20,883 nucleotides of DNA, from contig JBDHTO010000007.1 of assembly GCA_039808665.1 (NCBI GenBank), forward strand, positions 1 to 20,883. Direction: 5' to 3'. The translations under genes and the position numbers were made by a program. Below the pieces are notes generated by a model. The model saw only the letters and a program-made list of their open reading frames with translations, had not been told where the DNA came from and made no database searches. The DNA is from JBDHTO01 sp039808665. GTDB lineage: Bacteria; Pseudomonadota; Alphaproteobacteria; Paracaedibacterales; JAKBAR01. Position 1 is the first letter of the stretch; each line of letters starts with the position of its first letter. Shown piece by piece: positions 8,313 through 16,281 of the stretch.

Positions 8313-9343
8313 AGTCTGGGAGGGCTCTCTTTTTCTTTTAAGACATTCAGCCAACGCGCTTTGATGTTATTAAAGCTCTTTCTGACTTCTTTCTTGTTTA
8401 AGGACTTGTATGACCGTAGGTCTTCCAGGTCTTCTCTAACGTGTGTCTTGAGTGATTTAAACTGTGTGTGTTCAAAAGCTTGGGTGTAATCATTCAAAAG
8501 CCGTCCAAAATCTTTCAAGAGTTCTCTGGAATAAGGAAGAGTCATATCTGAAAAATATCCCAAAAGGAAATGTTCTCCTGCTGTCGCGATACGCGTTCTG
8601 TATTTTTCATTTGCTGTGATGTTCATGCAAAGGCATCTAAGTAAAAGCAATCTAAAATCAAGACAGGGTCGTCCCTTTTCATATCGATCAAGATCGAGGA
8701 TATAAAACTCATTATTCTCTCCAAGAATAATGTTGCATAAGTGAAGGTCATTATGCGTGAAGCTGCTTTCCACATAGCCGGAACCCTCATCAATAGAGAG
8801 ATTGCCCGCATCGTGAAGAAGTGCCCGAATTTCTTGTCCAAGTTTGTTAAAAATTCCCGGGATATCAGGATCATCAGCGTGAAAGAGAATATCAAATAAA
8901 ATAGTCCCTGGTGCCTCAGGCTGCATCTGAAGGTATCCAATATGCTCTTTGGGGCGTTGGGGATTAAAAATTTTGAAGAGCCCTAGACTGCGAACAAGAA
9001 TGGGACCATTCTCAATACGTGTAAATTTTTTGTCTAGGGGGATGCCGAAATGCTTGCGGAGCTTTTTCGCTATACGAGATACTTCTTCCCCATTCTCTAA
9101 ACTCATGACTTTTGCGCAAAGACGCTGATGTGTGGAGGCATCATGAATCAACATAACTCCCTGATTATTCTTTCCATCGAGGATGGGGATACATTCAAGG
9201 AAGTCGCTTCGGAGGAATTTTTCCCTCTCTAAAGTTTTTAGGATTGTGCGTGGGTGCAAGTCTTCGAGGATGTCACGAAAGCTAGTGTGAGCGGAAGCAA
9301 AGAGCTGTAGAGGGAGAAGACATACAAGAAGTAATTTGATCAT
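8309..9343 (-). CDS. Exported protein with choline-kinase/APH-like phosphotransferase motifs
   Basis: A 344-residue protein with a classic signal peptide (KLLLVCLLPLQLFASAH, cleavage near residue 18). The rest resembles the aminoglycoside phosphotransferase/choline kinase fold. A candidate N-lobe lysine lies in CAKVM (Lys78), a hinge-like strand in YLQMQPEAPGTILFDIL (137-153), the Brenner-type catalytic loop HNDLHLCN (197-204, Asp199, Asn204) and the metal-binding LDLDR (216-220). A kinase outside the cytoplasm would lack ATP unless it reaches a host cell. It starts 23 bases after the rpoD stop on the same strand, with AGGAG upstream, so it is probably co-transcribed with dnaG-rpoD. Its stop overlaps that of tolB. 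The substrate is unknown; a protein kinase-like pseudoenzyme is possible. Confidence 0.65.
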   Translation of the reverse strand: MIKLLLVCLLPLQLFASAHTSFRDILEDLHPRTILKTLEREKFLRSDFLECIPILDGKNNQGVMLIHDASTHQRLCAKVMSLENGEEVSRIAKKLRKHFGIPLDKKFTRIENGPILVRSLGLFKIFNPQRPKEHIGYLQMQPEAPGTILFDILFHADDPDIPGIFNKLGQEIRALLHDAGNLSIDEGSGYVESSFTHNDLHLCNIILGENNEFYILDLDRYEKGRPCLDFRLLLLRCLCMNITANEKYRTRIATAGEHFLLGYFSDMTLPYSRELLKDFGRLLNDYTQAFEHTQFKSLKTHVREDLEDLRSYKSLNKKEVRKSFNNIKARWLNVLKEKESPPRL

Positions 9344-9366
9344 GTATGCCTGTCTCCTGTTCTTTC

Positions 9367-11289
9367 TTAGGTATCCAAGAAGCTCCTGAGTTTACGGGAT
9401 CTACTTGGGTGTTTGAGTTTACGCAGTGCTTTTGCCTCAATCTGACGAATACGCTCACGGGTCACGGCGAATTGTTGACCAACTTCCTCGAGGGTGTGGT
9501 CAGTATTCATTCCGATACCAAATCGCATACGCAAAACACGCTCTTCCCTTGGGGTTAAGCTCGCAAGAACACGCGTTGTTGTTTCTCGTAAGTTTGAATG
9601 TATCGCGGCTTCCACAGGAAGAACAGCATTTTTATCTTCAATAAAGTCACCAAGGTGGCTATCTTCCTCATCACCAATAGGTGTTTCAAGGGAGATTGGC
9701 TCTTTGGCGATCTTTAATACTTTGCGCACTTTGTCGAGTGGCATAAGAAGCTTTTCCGCGAGCTCTTCTGGTGTAGGCTCACGACCGATTTCGTGCATAA
9801 TTTGACGAGATGTACGAACAAGTTTGTTAATCGTCTCAATCATATGTACAGGAATACGGATGGTGCGTGCTTGGTCCGCAATGGAGCGGGTGATTGCCTG
9901 ACGAATCCACCATGTTGCATAGGTTGAAAACTTATAACCACGCTTGTATTCAAACTTGTCTACGGCTTTCATGAGGCCGATGTTTCCTTCTTGAATCAGA
10001 TCAAGAAACTGAAGTCCACGGTTTGTGTATTTCTTTGCAATGGAAATAACAAGACGGAGGTTGGCTTCAATCATCTCTTTCTTTGCACGGGAAGACTCGC
10101 GTTCACCACGTTGAACAACTGTAATAATACGACGAAATTCTTCGAAGGGAATTCCCACTTGATCTTCGATAGACGCGATATTTTTGATCAAAGCCTGAAG
10201 TTCTACATCATTCTTTTCCGCGAAGGTTTCCCATTTTTTATCCTTGTTGGCACGAACTTTTTCAATCCATTCAGGGGTAATGATTTGCCCACTAAACTGC
10301 TTGAGCACTGCGTCACGTTTAATGCCGACGCTTTCTGCTTGACTGAAAAGAGCACGTTCTGCATTGGCCACACGCTTGTTAAAGTCGTTATGTCCTTCAA
10401 GAAGCTCATCGACACGATAAAGGTTAAGCTTCATCTCAGAGAGCTGTTCCGCAAGGGTTGTCCGGATTTCAATGAATTCCTTGTCATCAACAGGAGACTT
10501 GCCTTTGTTCTTTTTCATGAACTTTTGGCGATAGGTATCCAAGTCTTTATATTTTTCAAAGTATGTATCGAATTGGGCAATAACCTTTGGAAGGAGAGAT
10601 GCCTCAAAGTCAGAAAGCTGGTGTGTCACCTCTGTAGAAGCTGCTTCTTCTGTGGTTCCTTCGGCGGCAACATCGCTTTCGGAATCGTCTTCATCCTCTT
10701 CCTCAAAATTTCCGCTGGTGTCAATTGTGATAATATCGCGGAGCAGAGCCTTTCCTTCGGATAGAAGGTTATGCCAATGAGACAAAGCTTTTGTTGTGAC
10801 GGGGCTTTCTGCAAGTCCACCCAACATCATCTCGCGGCCTGATTCGATGCGTTTTGCAATGGAGATTTCCCCATCTCTGGAGAGAAGCTCAACGGTGCCC
10901 ATTTCCCTGAGATACATACGCACGGGGTCATCGGTACGTCCTGATGTATCTTCAACTTCTTCGGTTTCTTCGCCTGTGAAGTTAAATTCGCTTTTGTCAA
11001 AGTTGACATCTGCGTTCGCCGTTAGGGTTTCCTCAGCTTCTTCGTCGCTATCCACGATGCTGATGCCAAGATCAGAAATCATGGTCATGGATTCATCAAT
11101 TTGATCAGAGGTCATCTGATCTTGGGGTAGCGCTTCATTAAGCTCATCATAGGTGATATACCCGCGCTCTTTTCCCTTGGCAAGAAGTTTACGAAGTCCT
11201 GGATTTGACTTGCTCAGCTCCATCAAAGGAATATCTGTCTCACCATCTTCGACCACATCGTCTTTGCGGGATGTATTTTTACTTGCCAT
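9367..11289 (-). CDS. rpoD: RNA polymerase sigma factor RpoD (sigma-70)
   Basis: A 640-residue primary sigma factor. Region 1.1 is at the N-terminus, region 1.2 contains TDDPVRMYLREMG (about 119-131), and an acidic non-conserved region holds a Glu/Asp-rich stretch near residue 195-215. Region 2 runs from NLRLVISIAKKYTNRGLQFL through WWIRQAITRSIADQARTI (about 410-480). Regions 3 and 4 follow, with the -35-reading helix-turn-helix LEEVGQQFAVTRERIRQIE near residues 600-620. The start is ATG 11289: AAGGAG sits about seven bases upstream, whereas the in-frame GTG at 11307 would overlap dnaG and precede that site. It lies 10 bases after dnaG, as in the macromolecular synthesis operon, but rpsU is absent. 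Confidence 0.96.
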   Translation of the reverse strand: MASKNTSRKDDVVEDGETDIPLMELSKSNPGLRKLLAKGKERGYITYDELNEALPQDQMTSDQIDESMTMISDLGISIVDSDEEAEETLTANADVNFDKSEFNFTGEETEEVEDTSGRTDDPVRMYLREMGTVELLSRDGEISIAKRIESGREMMLGGLAESPVTTKALSHWHNLLSEGKALLRDIITIDTSGNFEEEDEDDSESDVAAEGTTEEAASTEVTHQLSDFEASLLPKVIAQFDTYFEKYKDLDTYRQKFMKKNKGKSPVDDKEFIEIRTTLAEQLSEMKLNLYRVDELLEGHNDFNKRVANAERALFSQAESVGIKRDAVLKQFSGQIITPEWIEKVRANKDKKWETFAEKNDVELQALIKNIASIEDQVGIPFEEFRRIITVVQRGERESSRAKKEMIEANLRLVISIAKKYTNRGLQFLDLIQEGNIGLMKAVDKFEYKRGYKFSTYATWWIRQAITRSIADQARTIRIPVHMIETINKLVRTSRQIMHEIGREPTPEELAEKLLMPLDKVRKVLKIAKEPISLETPIGDEEDSHLGDFIEDKNAVLPVEAAIHSNLRETTTRVLASLTPREERVLRMRFGIGMNTDHTLEEVGQQFAVTRERIRQIEAKALRKLKHPSRSRKLRSFLDT

Positions 11290-11299
11290 GCATGACTCC

Positions 11300-13045
11300 T
11301 TAAGCACTTTCTTGTTCTAAAAGGTCGCGTTGAATTTGCTTCAATGCTTCCCAGGTTTTGTTGTCAAAGCTTTCTTTGAGCTTCCTCTCATACTCTGCAA
11401 GGGTTTTTCGCAGTTGATTTTGTGCGATAAACCTTTTCCAGACGTTGTTAAATCCTTCTTCTGCCTCATTTTCTGGTGCAGATTTTTTGATAAACGGCGC
11501 AATAAATACGAGTTTATCCATATCAAGAGCCTTTATAAATCCAGCAAGTGCGGGATAGGACGCCGCATCAAAATCATGCACGCCATCCGCAAGAGATTCA
11601 AGGGTAAGATGCAAAAACTTATCACTTCCCAGAATCTGGAATTCTGTATCCATCAATTCCTCAGCTCTTGATGCTATTAATGTGGGGTGATTTACTAAAG
11701 TTGCAAGCAGAATTTTCTCTGAAAGTAAATTTTGTTGCACTCCGGAGATGGGGATTGGTTTTACAAGTTTTTTGAGGGACGCCTCCTCTTTTTTAAAGGG
11801 GCGTTGTACACGTTGTGGTGTGGCTGTTGTGCTGAGTTCAAAAAAAGCTTGTTTGTAAAATCCCTTAACGTCGTTATCTTCAATGCCATCAAGGGCTTGA
11901 GTGAGATCCTTTTTTATCTTTGCTTGAATCTCCGGTTGCTTCCCTTGGATTTGTTTAAGGTAATCGTTAAAAAGTAAATCCTTTAAACTTTGTGTTTCAA
12001 GAGAACAAAATGCAGATAATCCATCCTTTTTCAAAAAGCTATCGGGATCTTCCCCAGAAGGCAGTGTGAGTATTTTAAAGCTATACCCAGCTTTGAGAAT
12101 GGGAAGAGCATGATAGCATGCACGAAGTGCAGCTTTTTGGCCCGCAACATCTCCATCAAAGCACAAAATGGGCTCATAGGATAACCTCCAGAGGGCACGC
12201 ATATGATCCTGCGTAAGCGCTGTTCCAAGAGGTGCCACAGCATTAATCCCAAAGGTTTGGCATGTGGTGACATCAAAATACCCCTCAACAACATAGAGAG
12301 GGTGATCTTGGTTAATTTTTCCAAGAAAGGGGAGTCCAAAAAGCGTTGTACTTTTATGAAAGAGAATGGTTTCCGGAGAGTTGAGATATTTGGGCTCTTG
12401 TTCTTTTTGAAGGGATCTCCCCCCAAAAGCAATAACGCGCATTTGACGGTCCAAGATGGGGATGATGACCCGATGATGAAAGCGGTTTGTTGGATTTTTG
12501 GTATTGGCCGTAATTCCGGCTTTGGCCATTTCTTCCCCTGTGAAGCCCTTTTTAATGAGGACATCAATAAGTTTTTGCGTAGCAAATCCTAAACGGTATT
12601 TTTGTTGTGTATCCTTGCTAATGTGACGCTTTTCCAAGTAGTCCAAGACTTTTGGCGTTTGTTGCAGTGCATGTTCGAAATATTTGCAGGTGTATTCCAA
12701 AAGAGTAAGAAGCCTCTCCTTTTCCGCGGCGATATTGATATCCTTTGGCTTTGTGTCGGGCATGGGAAGCCCTGCCATCTCTGCGAGCTGTTGAATCGCT
12801 TCGAGAAAAGGTGTGGATTGAGTCTCCATGACAAAAGAAACAATGTCTCCATGAGCGCCGCAACCAAAACAGTGATAAAACCTTTTGCGATCATTGACGG
12901 TAAAAGAAGGTGTTTTTTCCTGATGAAAGGGGCATAAGCCCTGAAACTCATGCCCGTGACGTTTGAGCTTAATATATTTTCCCACCACGGAAGATACGCT
13001 GAGTCTTTCGCGAAGGATTTCAATAAATGGGGAAAGGTCAGACAT
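11300..13045 (-). CDS. dnaG: DNA primase
   Basis: A 581-residue primase that makes RNA primers at replication forks. The N-terminal CHC2 zinc finger is visible as CPFH (38-41) and CFGC (59-62). The catalytic core includes KYLNSPETILFHKSTTLFGL (219-238), and the TOPRIM domain has the invariant glutamate in YVVEGYFDV (Glu254) and the DxD pair in CFDGDVAGQ (Asp297, Asp299). The C-terminal helicase-interaction region is divergent. GAGG lies seven bases before the ATG. First gene of the dnaG-rpoD run. Confidence 0.96.
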   Translation of the reverse strand: MSDLSPFIEILRERLSVSSVVGKYIKLKRHGHEFQGLCPFHQEKTPSFTVNDRKRFYHCFGCGAHGDIVSFVMETQSTPFLEAIQQLAEMAGLPMPDTKPKDINIAAEKERLLTLLEYTCKYFEHALQQTPKVLDYLEKRHISKDTQQKYRLGFATQKLIDVLIKKGFTGEEMAKAGITANTKNPTNRFHHRVIIPILDRQMRVIAFGGRSLQKEQEPKYLNSPETILFHKSTTLFGLPFLGKINQDHPLYVVEGYFDVTTCQTFGINAVAPLGTALTQDHMRALWRLSYEPILCFDGDVAGQKAALRACYHALPILKAGYSFKILTLPSGEDPDSFLKKDGLSAFCSLETQSLKDLLFNDYLKQIQGKQPEIQAKIKKDLTQALDGIEDNDVKGFYKQAFFELSTTATPQRVQRPFKKEEASLKKLVKPIPISGVQQNLLSEKILLATLVNHPTLIASRAEELMDTEFQILGSDKFLHLTLESLADGVHDFDAASYPALAGFIKALDMDKLVFIAPFIKKSAPENEAEEGFNNVWKRFIAQNQLRKTLAEYERKLKESFDNKTWEALKQIQRDLLEQESA

Positions 13046-13070
13046 GAATAAGCCTCAAATACATGGGGGT

Positions 13071-13099
13071 AATATAGTTCATTTGGAAAAAAAGGTCGA
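13071..13099 (-). promoter_or_regulatory. candidate promoter of the dnaG-rpoD operon
   Basis: On the minus strand TCGACC (13099-13094, four of six matches to TTGACA) is followed by a 17-base spacer and TATATT (13076-13071, five of six matches to TATAAT). Transcription would begin about 20 bases before the dnaG ATG. Confidence 0.5.
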
Positions 13100-13131
13100 G
13101 AATTTGATGGGAAAATAGCGTCGATTGTTAT

Positions 13132-13147
13132 TTTTTCTTAAGAAAAA
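13132..13147. promoter_or_regulatory. 16-bp perfect palindrome in the dnaG/patatin intergenic region
   Basis: TTTTTCTTAAGAAAAA is self-complementary with eight-base arms and no loop. It lies about 90 bases upstream of dnaG and 180 upstream of the patatin gene. It could be an operator, but AT-rich spacers also produce such palindromes by chance. Confidence 0.3.
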
Positions 13148-13197
13148 TGAAATTTCTGTAACTTTTCCCAAATATGTTGGTTTTCCTAGAGTTTGTG

Positions 13198-13230
13198 CAT
13201 AAAAATACATCCTATGATTGTATTTTTATG
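13198..13230 (+). promoter_or_regulatory. 12-bp inverted repeat around a -10 box, patatin gene upstream region
   Basis: CATAAAAATACA (13198-13209) and its exact complement TGTATTTTTATG (13219-13230) flank a nine-base centre that contains TATGAT (13213-13218), a five-of-six -10 match pointing toward the patatin gene. There is no convincing -35, as expected for a promoter that depends on a regulator. The geometry suits an operator straddling the promoter. An RNA hairpin is the alternative, but no T-tract follows. Confidence 0.45.
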
Positions 13231-13328
13231 AGGAATGCAACCAGATTTATCTTCAATTCTTTCAATCGTTAACGAAAGCTTAATGCTCTCAAACTAACTG
13301 CTCCATTGCTGAGTTAATGGAGGTTAAA

Positions 13329-14885
13329 ATGAGAAAAATTAAGAATAGATTCAAGATTGCAAGTGTTCTCGCAATCTTTTTTTTATCCCATGCAAGTTAT
13401 GCCATGGATCGGGAGGAGAGCAAGGAGGAGATGGCCAATTCGGCTCTTTCAAAGTCATCTTCCCGTGAATTTTTTGTATCCTTTGAGTCAGGAGATGCAT
13501 CAGGTACACCAAGAGATATTAGCGGAATTGGTTCAGAAAGTGATTCAGAAGACGATTTGGGTCGGTCAACATCTGAGTCAGTGACTCCAAAGAAAGGAGC
13601 GACATCCTCTCCTCCTCTTAAGCAGAGGTTGTTTTCTGGGGATGTATCGGCAGAAGAATCTGGAGAAGCTGATGGGTATTCAAGTAGCGGAAAAAAACTT
13701 GATCTTCCCCTAGGTCAAGTGAAAAGGGAGCCTTCTAGCTCAGAGATTCCTGTCTCGCCAACGAGTTACCTTAGAAAGAAGGTAAGGGATTGGGAAGCTT
13801 TGCGTGAACGAAATCCAAGGGCTTATGCGGAGTATTCAAAAGCCTTTAAGCGTTTAGAAACGAGAAAATATCTTCCTTGGTTGTCTTTTTCGGGGGGAGG
13901 TATTCGCGGAATGATTGGGGCAAAAATGCTTGCCATCTTTGAGGAAAAAACAGGAAAACAAGTGCGAGAGCTTTTCCCCTTTATGGCGGGAACATCGACA
14001 GGTGGGCTGCTTGCCGCACTTTTTAAATTGGGTATTCCGGGCTCAGAAGCTGTTGAAATGTACCGACAATACGCAACAAGTATTTTTGAATCTCAGTATC
14101 GTTTTAATCCGAGTGGTGTAAGAGGACCTCGATACGACATTGATAATCTGAAAGAAGTTATTTACCGGTATGTGGGAGATCAACGTCTTGCGGATGTTCC
14201 AGGGGATTTATTGATTACAGCTTATAATATTTCTAGGAATAGAACTCAGGTTTTTAAAAGTTGGGAAGCGCGCCAAGACCCTGGAAATGAGATGAGAAAT
14301 CCTTATCTCGTTGATCTTCTTGCAGCAACCGCGGCAGCACCTACTTACTTTGATCCTGTCGTGATTGATGGAGAAGCTTATGTTGATGGGGGCATTTTTG
14401 CAAATGATCCTGGAGCCTGTGCTTATGCAGAAATTACTAAACGCTACGGGAAAGTTAATCATATGGCCGTTCTCGTGGGCACAGGAAAAATTGATCACGG
14501 CTTGAGAGAACCCTACGAGTTGATTGGTCGAGGAGCTTTGAGTCAAGTGAGTGATATCATTGATTATGCCATTACGGGAAATAAGGACACAGCGCGCTAT
14601 ATTTTGACGCAAATGTTGCCGTCCATTGGATCCTTTCAGCAACTTTACGAGATTGATCCTGTGGTTGCGGGAGAGTGTGCTAGCCTTGATTGCACAGATC
14701 CCCACGTCATCAAAAGATTGGAGCACTATGCCGATGATTACGTGCGTGAAGAAGCTGGGAAAAGCTGGATGAGAAAACTGGTGCGTAACCTTTTGTCAAA
14801 GAACAAAGAAGGAAAAATTGCCGAACCGAAAGAAGAATTTCCAGATTTTTTAACTTCGTTTGGAAGCGGTTATCTCCAAAGTTAA
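13329..14885 (+). CDS. Secreted patatin-like phospholipase
   Basis: A 518-residue exported lipolytic acyl hydrolase. A signal peptide ending HASYA (about residue 25) is followed by a Ser/Glu/Gly-rich, probably disordered stretch to about residue 145, then a patatin domain: oxyanion motif GGGIRG (189-194), nucleophile elbow GTSTG (Ser223) and catalytic DGG (Asp353 in YVDGGIFANDPG). Patatins use this Ser-Asp dyad to cleave acyl chains from phospholipids; relatives in intracellular bacteria (for example ExoU-like and rickettsial Pat enzymes) act on host membranes. The catalytic residues are intact. ATG 13329 is chosen because GGAGG at 13319-13323 is five bases upstream; the ATG at 13317 overlaps that site. 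The leader is about 100 bases. Confidence 0.88.
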   Translation: MRKIKNRFKIASVLAIFFLSHASYAMDREESKEEMANSALSKSSSREFFVSFESGDASGTPRDISGIGSESDSEDDLGRSTSESVTPKKGATSSPPLKQRLFSGDVSAEESGEADGYSSSGKKLDLPLGQVKREPSSSEIPVSPTSYLRKKVRDWEALRERNPRAYAEYSKAFKRLETRKYLPWLSFSGGGIRGMIGAKMLAIFEEKTGKQVRELFPFMAGTSTGGLLAALFKLGIPGSEAVEMYRQYATSIFESQYRFNPSGVRGPRYDIDNLKEVIYRYVGDQRLADVPGDLLITAYNISRNRTQVFKSWEARQDPGNEMRNPYLVDLLAATAAAPTYFDPVVIDGEAYVDGGIFANDPGACAYAEITKRYGKVNHMAVLVGTGKIDHGLREPYELIGRGALSQVSDIIDYAITGNKDTARYILTQMLPSIGSFQQLYEIDPVVAGECASLDCTDPHVIKRLEHYADDYVREEAGKSWMRKLVRNLLSKNKEGKIAEPKEEFPDFLTSFGSGYLQS

Positions 14886-14930
14886 GACGTAACGTCTGAT
14901 GTCTCAGAGTTTATTTTTGAGATTTTCCTT

Positions 14931-14960
14931 ATCCCCTTCTTTTTTGAAGGGGATTTTTTT
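14931..14960 (+). terminator. intrinsic terminator after the patatin gene
   Basis: A nine-base-pair stem, ATCCCCTTC (14931-14939) with GAAGGGGAT (14946-14954), encloses a six-T loop and runs into a T-tract to 14960. It lies 46 bases after the patatin stop and separates it from tgt. Confidence 0.85.
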
Positions 14961-14988
14961 ATTGGATATTCGGCGTGCTTAGGATTTA

Positions 14989-14994
14989 TATAAG
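14989..14994 (+). promoter_or_regulatory. candidate -10 box of tgt
   Basis: TATAAG matches TATAAT in five of six bases and would place the start of transcription about 18 bases before the tgt ATG. No good -35 is visible, so the call rests on position and the -10 alone. Confidence 0.3.
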
Positions 14995-15019
14995 ATCTAT
15001 AACTTTTGTATGAGCGCCC

Positions 15020-16207
15020 ATGAACCACTTTGCCTTTGATTTTAATGTTGTTTCTCCTGGACGAGCAAGACTTGGAAAAATAACAACACCCCATGGCGTG
15101 ATCGAAACGCCAGCCTTTATTTTTTGTGCGACAAAGGCAAGCATTAAGGGGGTTTCACCTGCGCAGGTGAAGGAAGCGGGGACTCAGATTATTCTTTCGA
15201 ATACGTATCACCTTTTTCTTCAACCGGGTGCGGATGTTGTCGCCAATGCAGGTGGGCTTCATAAGTTTATGGGATGGGATGGTCCTATGCTAACGGATTC
15301 TGGGGGGTTCCAGATCTTTAGTTTGGGGCATGGATCTGTAAGCTCGGAAATCAAAGGAAAGCGGAATACTCAACGTCCCAAAACGCTTCTTAAAATTACA
15401 GAAGAAGGAGCGAAGTTCCGGTCTTATATCGATGGGAAAGAGCATCTCTTGACGCCTGAGAAATCCATTGAAACCCAGGTGAAGTTGGGTGCGGATCTTA
15501 TCGTATGTTTTGATGAGTGTACACCCTTTCATGTGGATAAAACATACACGGCACGTTCCATGCGCATGAGTCACAGATGGGAGATGCGTTCTCTAACGGA
15601 ATTTACAAAACTTAATGAATCCGGACGTCAACGTCTGTATGGAATTATTCAGGGTGGCGTTTATGAGGATTTGCGGGATGAGTCGGTGGATTTTGTCAAC
15701 ACGCACCCATTTTTTGGTCATGCGATAGGGGGATCTTTGGGGGCAAACAAATCTCAGATGTACGATATCGTGTCATACACAGCAGAAAGACTTGATCCCA
15801 CACGTCCCATTCATTTATTGGGCATTGGTGGGGTTGAGGATATCTTTCACGGTGTGGTTCAGGGTATTGATACATTCGATTGTGTCCATCCAACACGCCT
15901 TGCCCGGCATGGGGGGGCGCTTGTCCGTCCGGAATACAATGATAAAAAGGGTCGAGATCACCTCAACCTGAATAATACGAAAAATAAAACGGATACCTCC
16001 CCTCTTGAGGGAGATTGTCCTTGCTATACGTGTAAAAATTTTAGCAAGTCGTATCTCCACCACCTTCTCAAGGCAAAGGAACTTCTCGCACATACATTAA
16101 TCTCAATTCACAATATTGCCTTTATGAATCGCCTTATGGAAGACGTGCGCAAAGGTCTGCGTGAGGGGAGTTTTGAGCATATGTATAAAAAATGGGTGAA
16201 TATTTAA
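15020..16207 (+). CDS. tgt: tRNA-guanine transglycosylase (queuine-type pocket)
   Basis: A 395-residue enzyme that replaces guanine 34 with a queuosine precursor or queuine in GUN-anticodon tRNAs. The general base lies in LTDSGGFQ (Asp93) and the nucleophile in TFDCVHPTR (Asp287). Zinc ligands are CPCYTC (Cys333, Cys335, Cys338) and His364. Compared with E. coli Tgt there is an extra stretch of about 18 residues (108-125, SSEIKGKRNTQRP) before KITEEG. The pocket motif GGLAVGE of preQ1-specific bacterial enzymes reads GGSLGAN here (237-243), placing Gly241 where Zymomonas Tgt has Val233. A glycine at that site is the eukaryotic state that admits the larger base queuine. The ATG lacks a strong ribosome-binding site. 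Confidence 0.93.
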   Translation: MNHFAFDFNVVSPGRARLGKITTPHGVIETPAFIFCATKASIKGVSPAQVKEAGTQIILSNTYHLFLQPGADVVANAGGLHKFMGWDGPMLTDSGGFQIFSLGHGSVSSEIKGKRNTQRPKTLLKITEEGAKFRSYIDGKEHLLTPEKSIETQVKLGADLIVCFDECTPFHVDKTYTARSMRMSHRWEMRSLTEFTKLNESGRQRLYGIIQGGVYEDLRDESVDFVNTHPFFGHAIGGSLGANKSQMYDIVSYTAERLDPTRPIHLLGIGGVEDIFHGVVQGIDTFDCVHPTRLARHGGALVRPEYNDKKGRDHLNLNNTKNKTDTSPLEGDCPCYTCKNFSKSYLHHLLKAKELLAHTLISIHNIAFMNRLMEDVRKGLREGSFEHMYKKWVNI

Positions 16208-16281
16208 AAAATAAATTTTTGTGATATGAATTTCTCTGGACAAGGGTAAAGAGATTCTTTTAAATACCTCCAGCCAATATC

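Noticed and set aside
9991..10764. 257-residue open frame antisense to rpoD
   Set aside because: It lies wholly inside the rpoD coding region, has no recognisable domain or ribosome-binding site, and is explained by codon bias on the opposite strand.
11289..11307. GTG start at 11307 for rpoD, overlapping the dnaG stop
   Set aside because: The strong AAGGAG site lies downstream of it and is correctly spaced for ATG 11289.
12031..12585. 184-residue open frame inside dnaG in another frame
   Set aside because: dnaG is intact through this part and the alternative frame has no domain or start signals.
14208..14726. 172-residue open frame antisense to the patatin gene
   Set aside because: It mirrors the conserved patatin catalytic region; no independent coding evidence.
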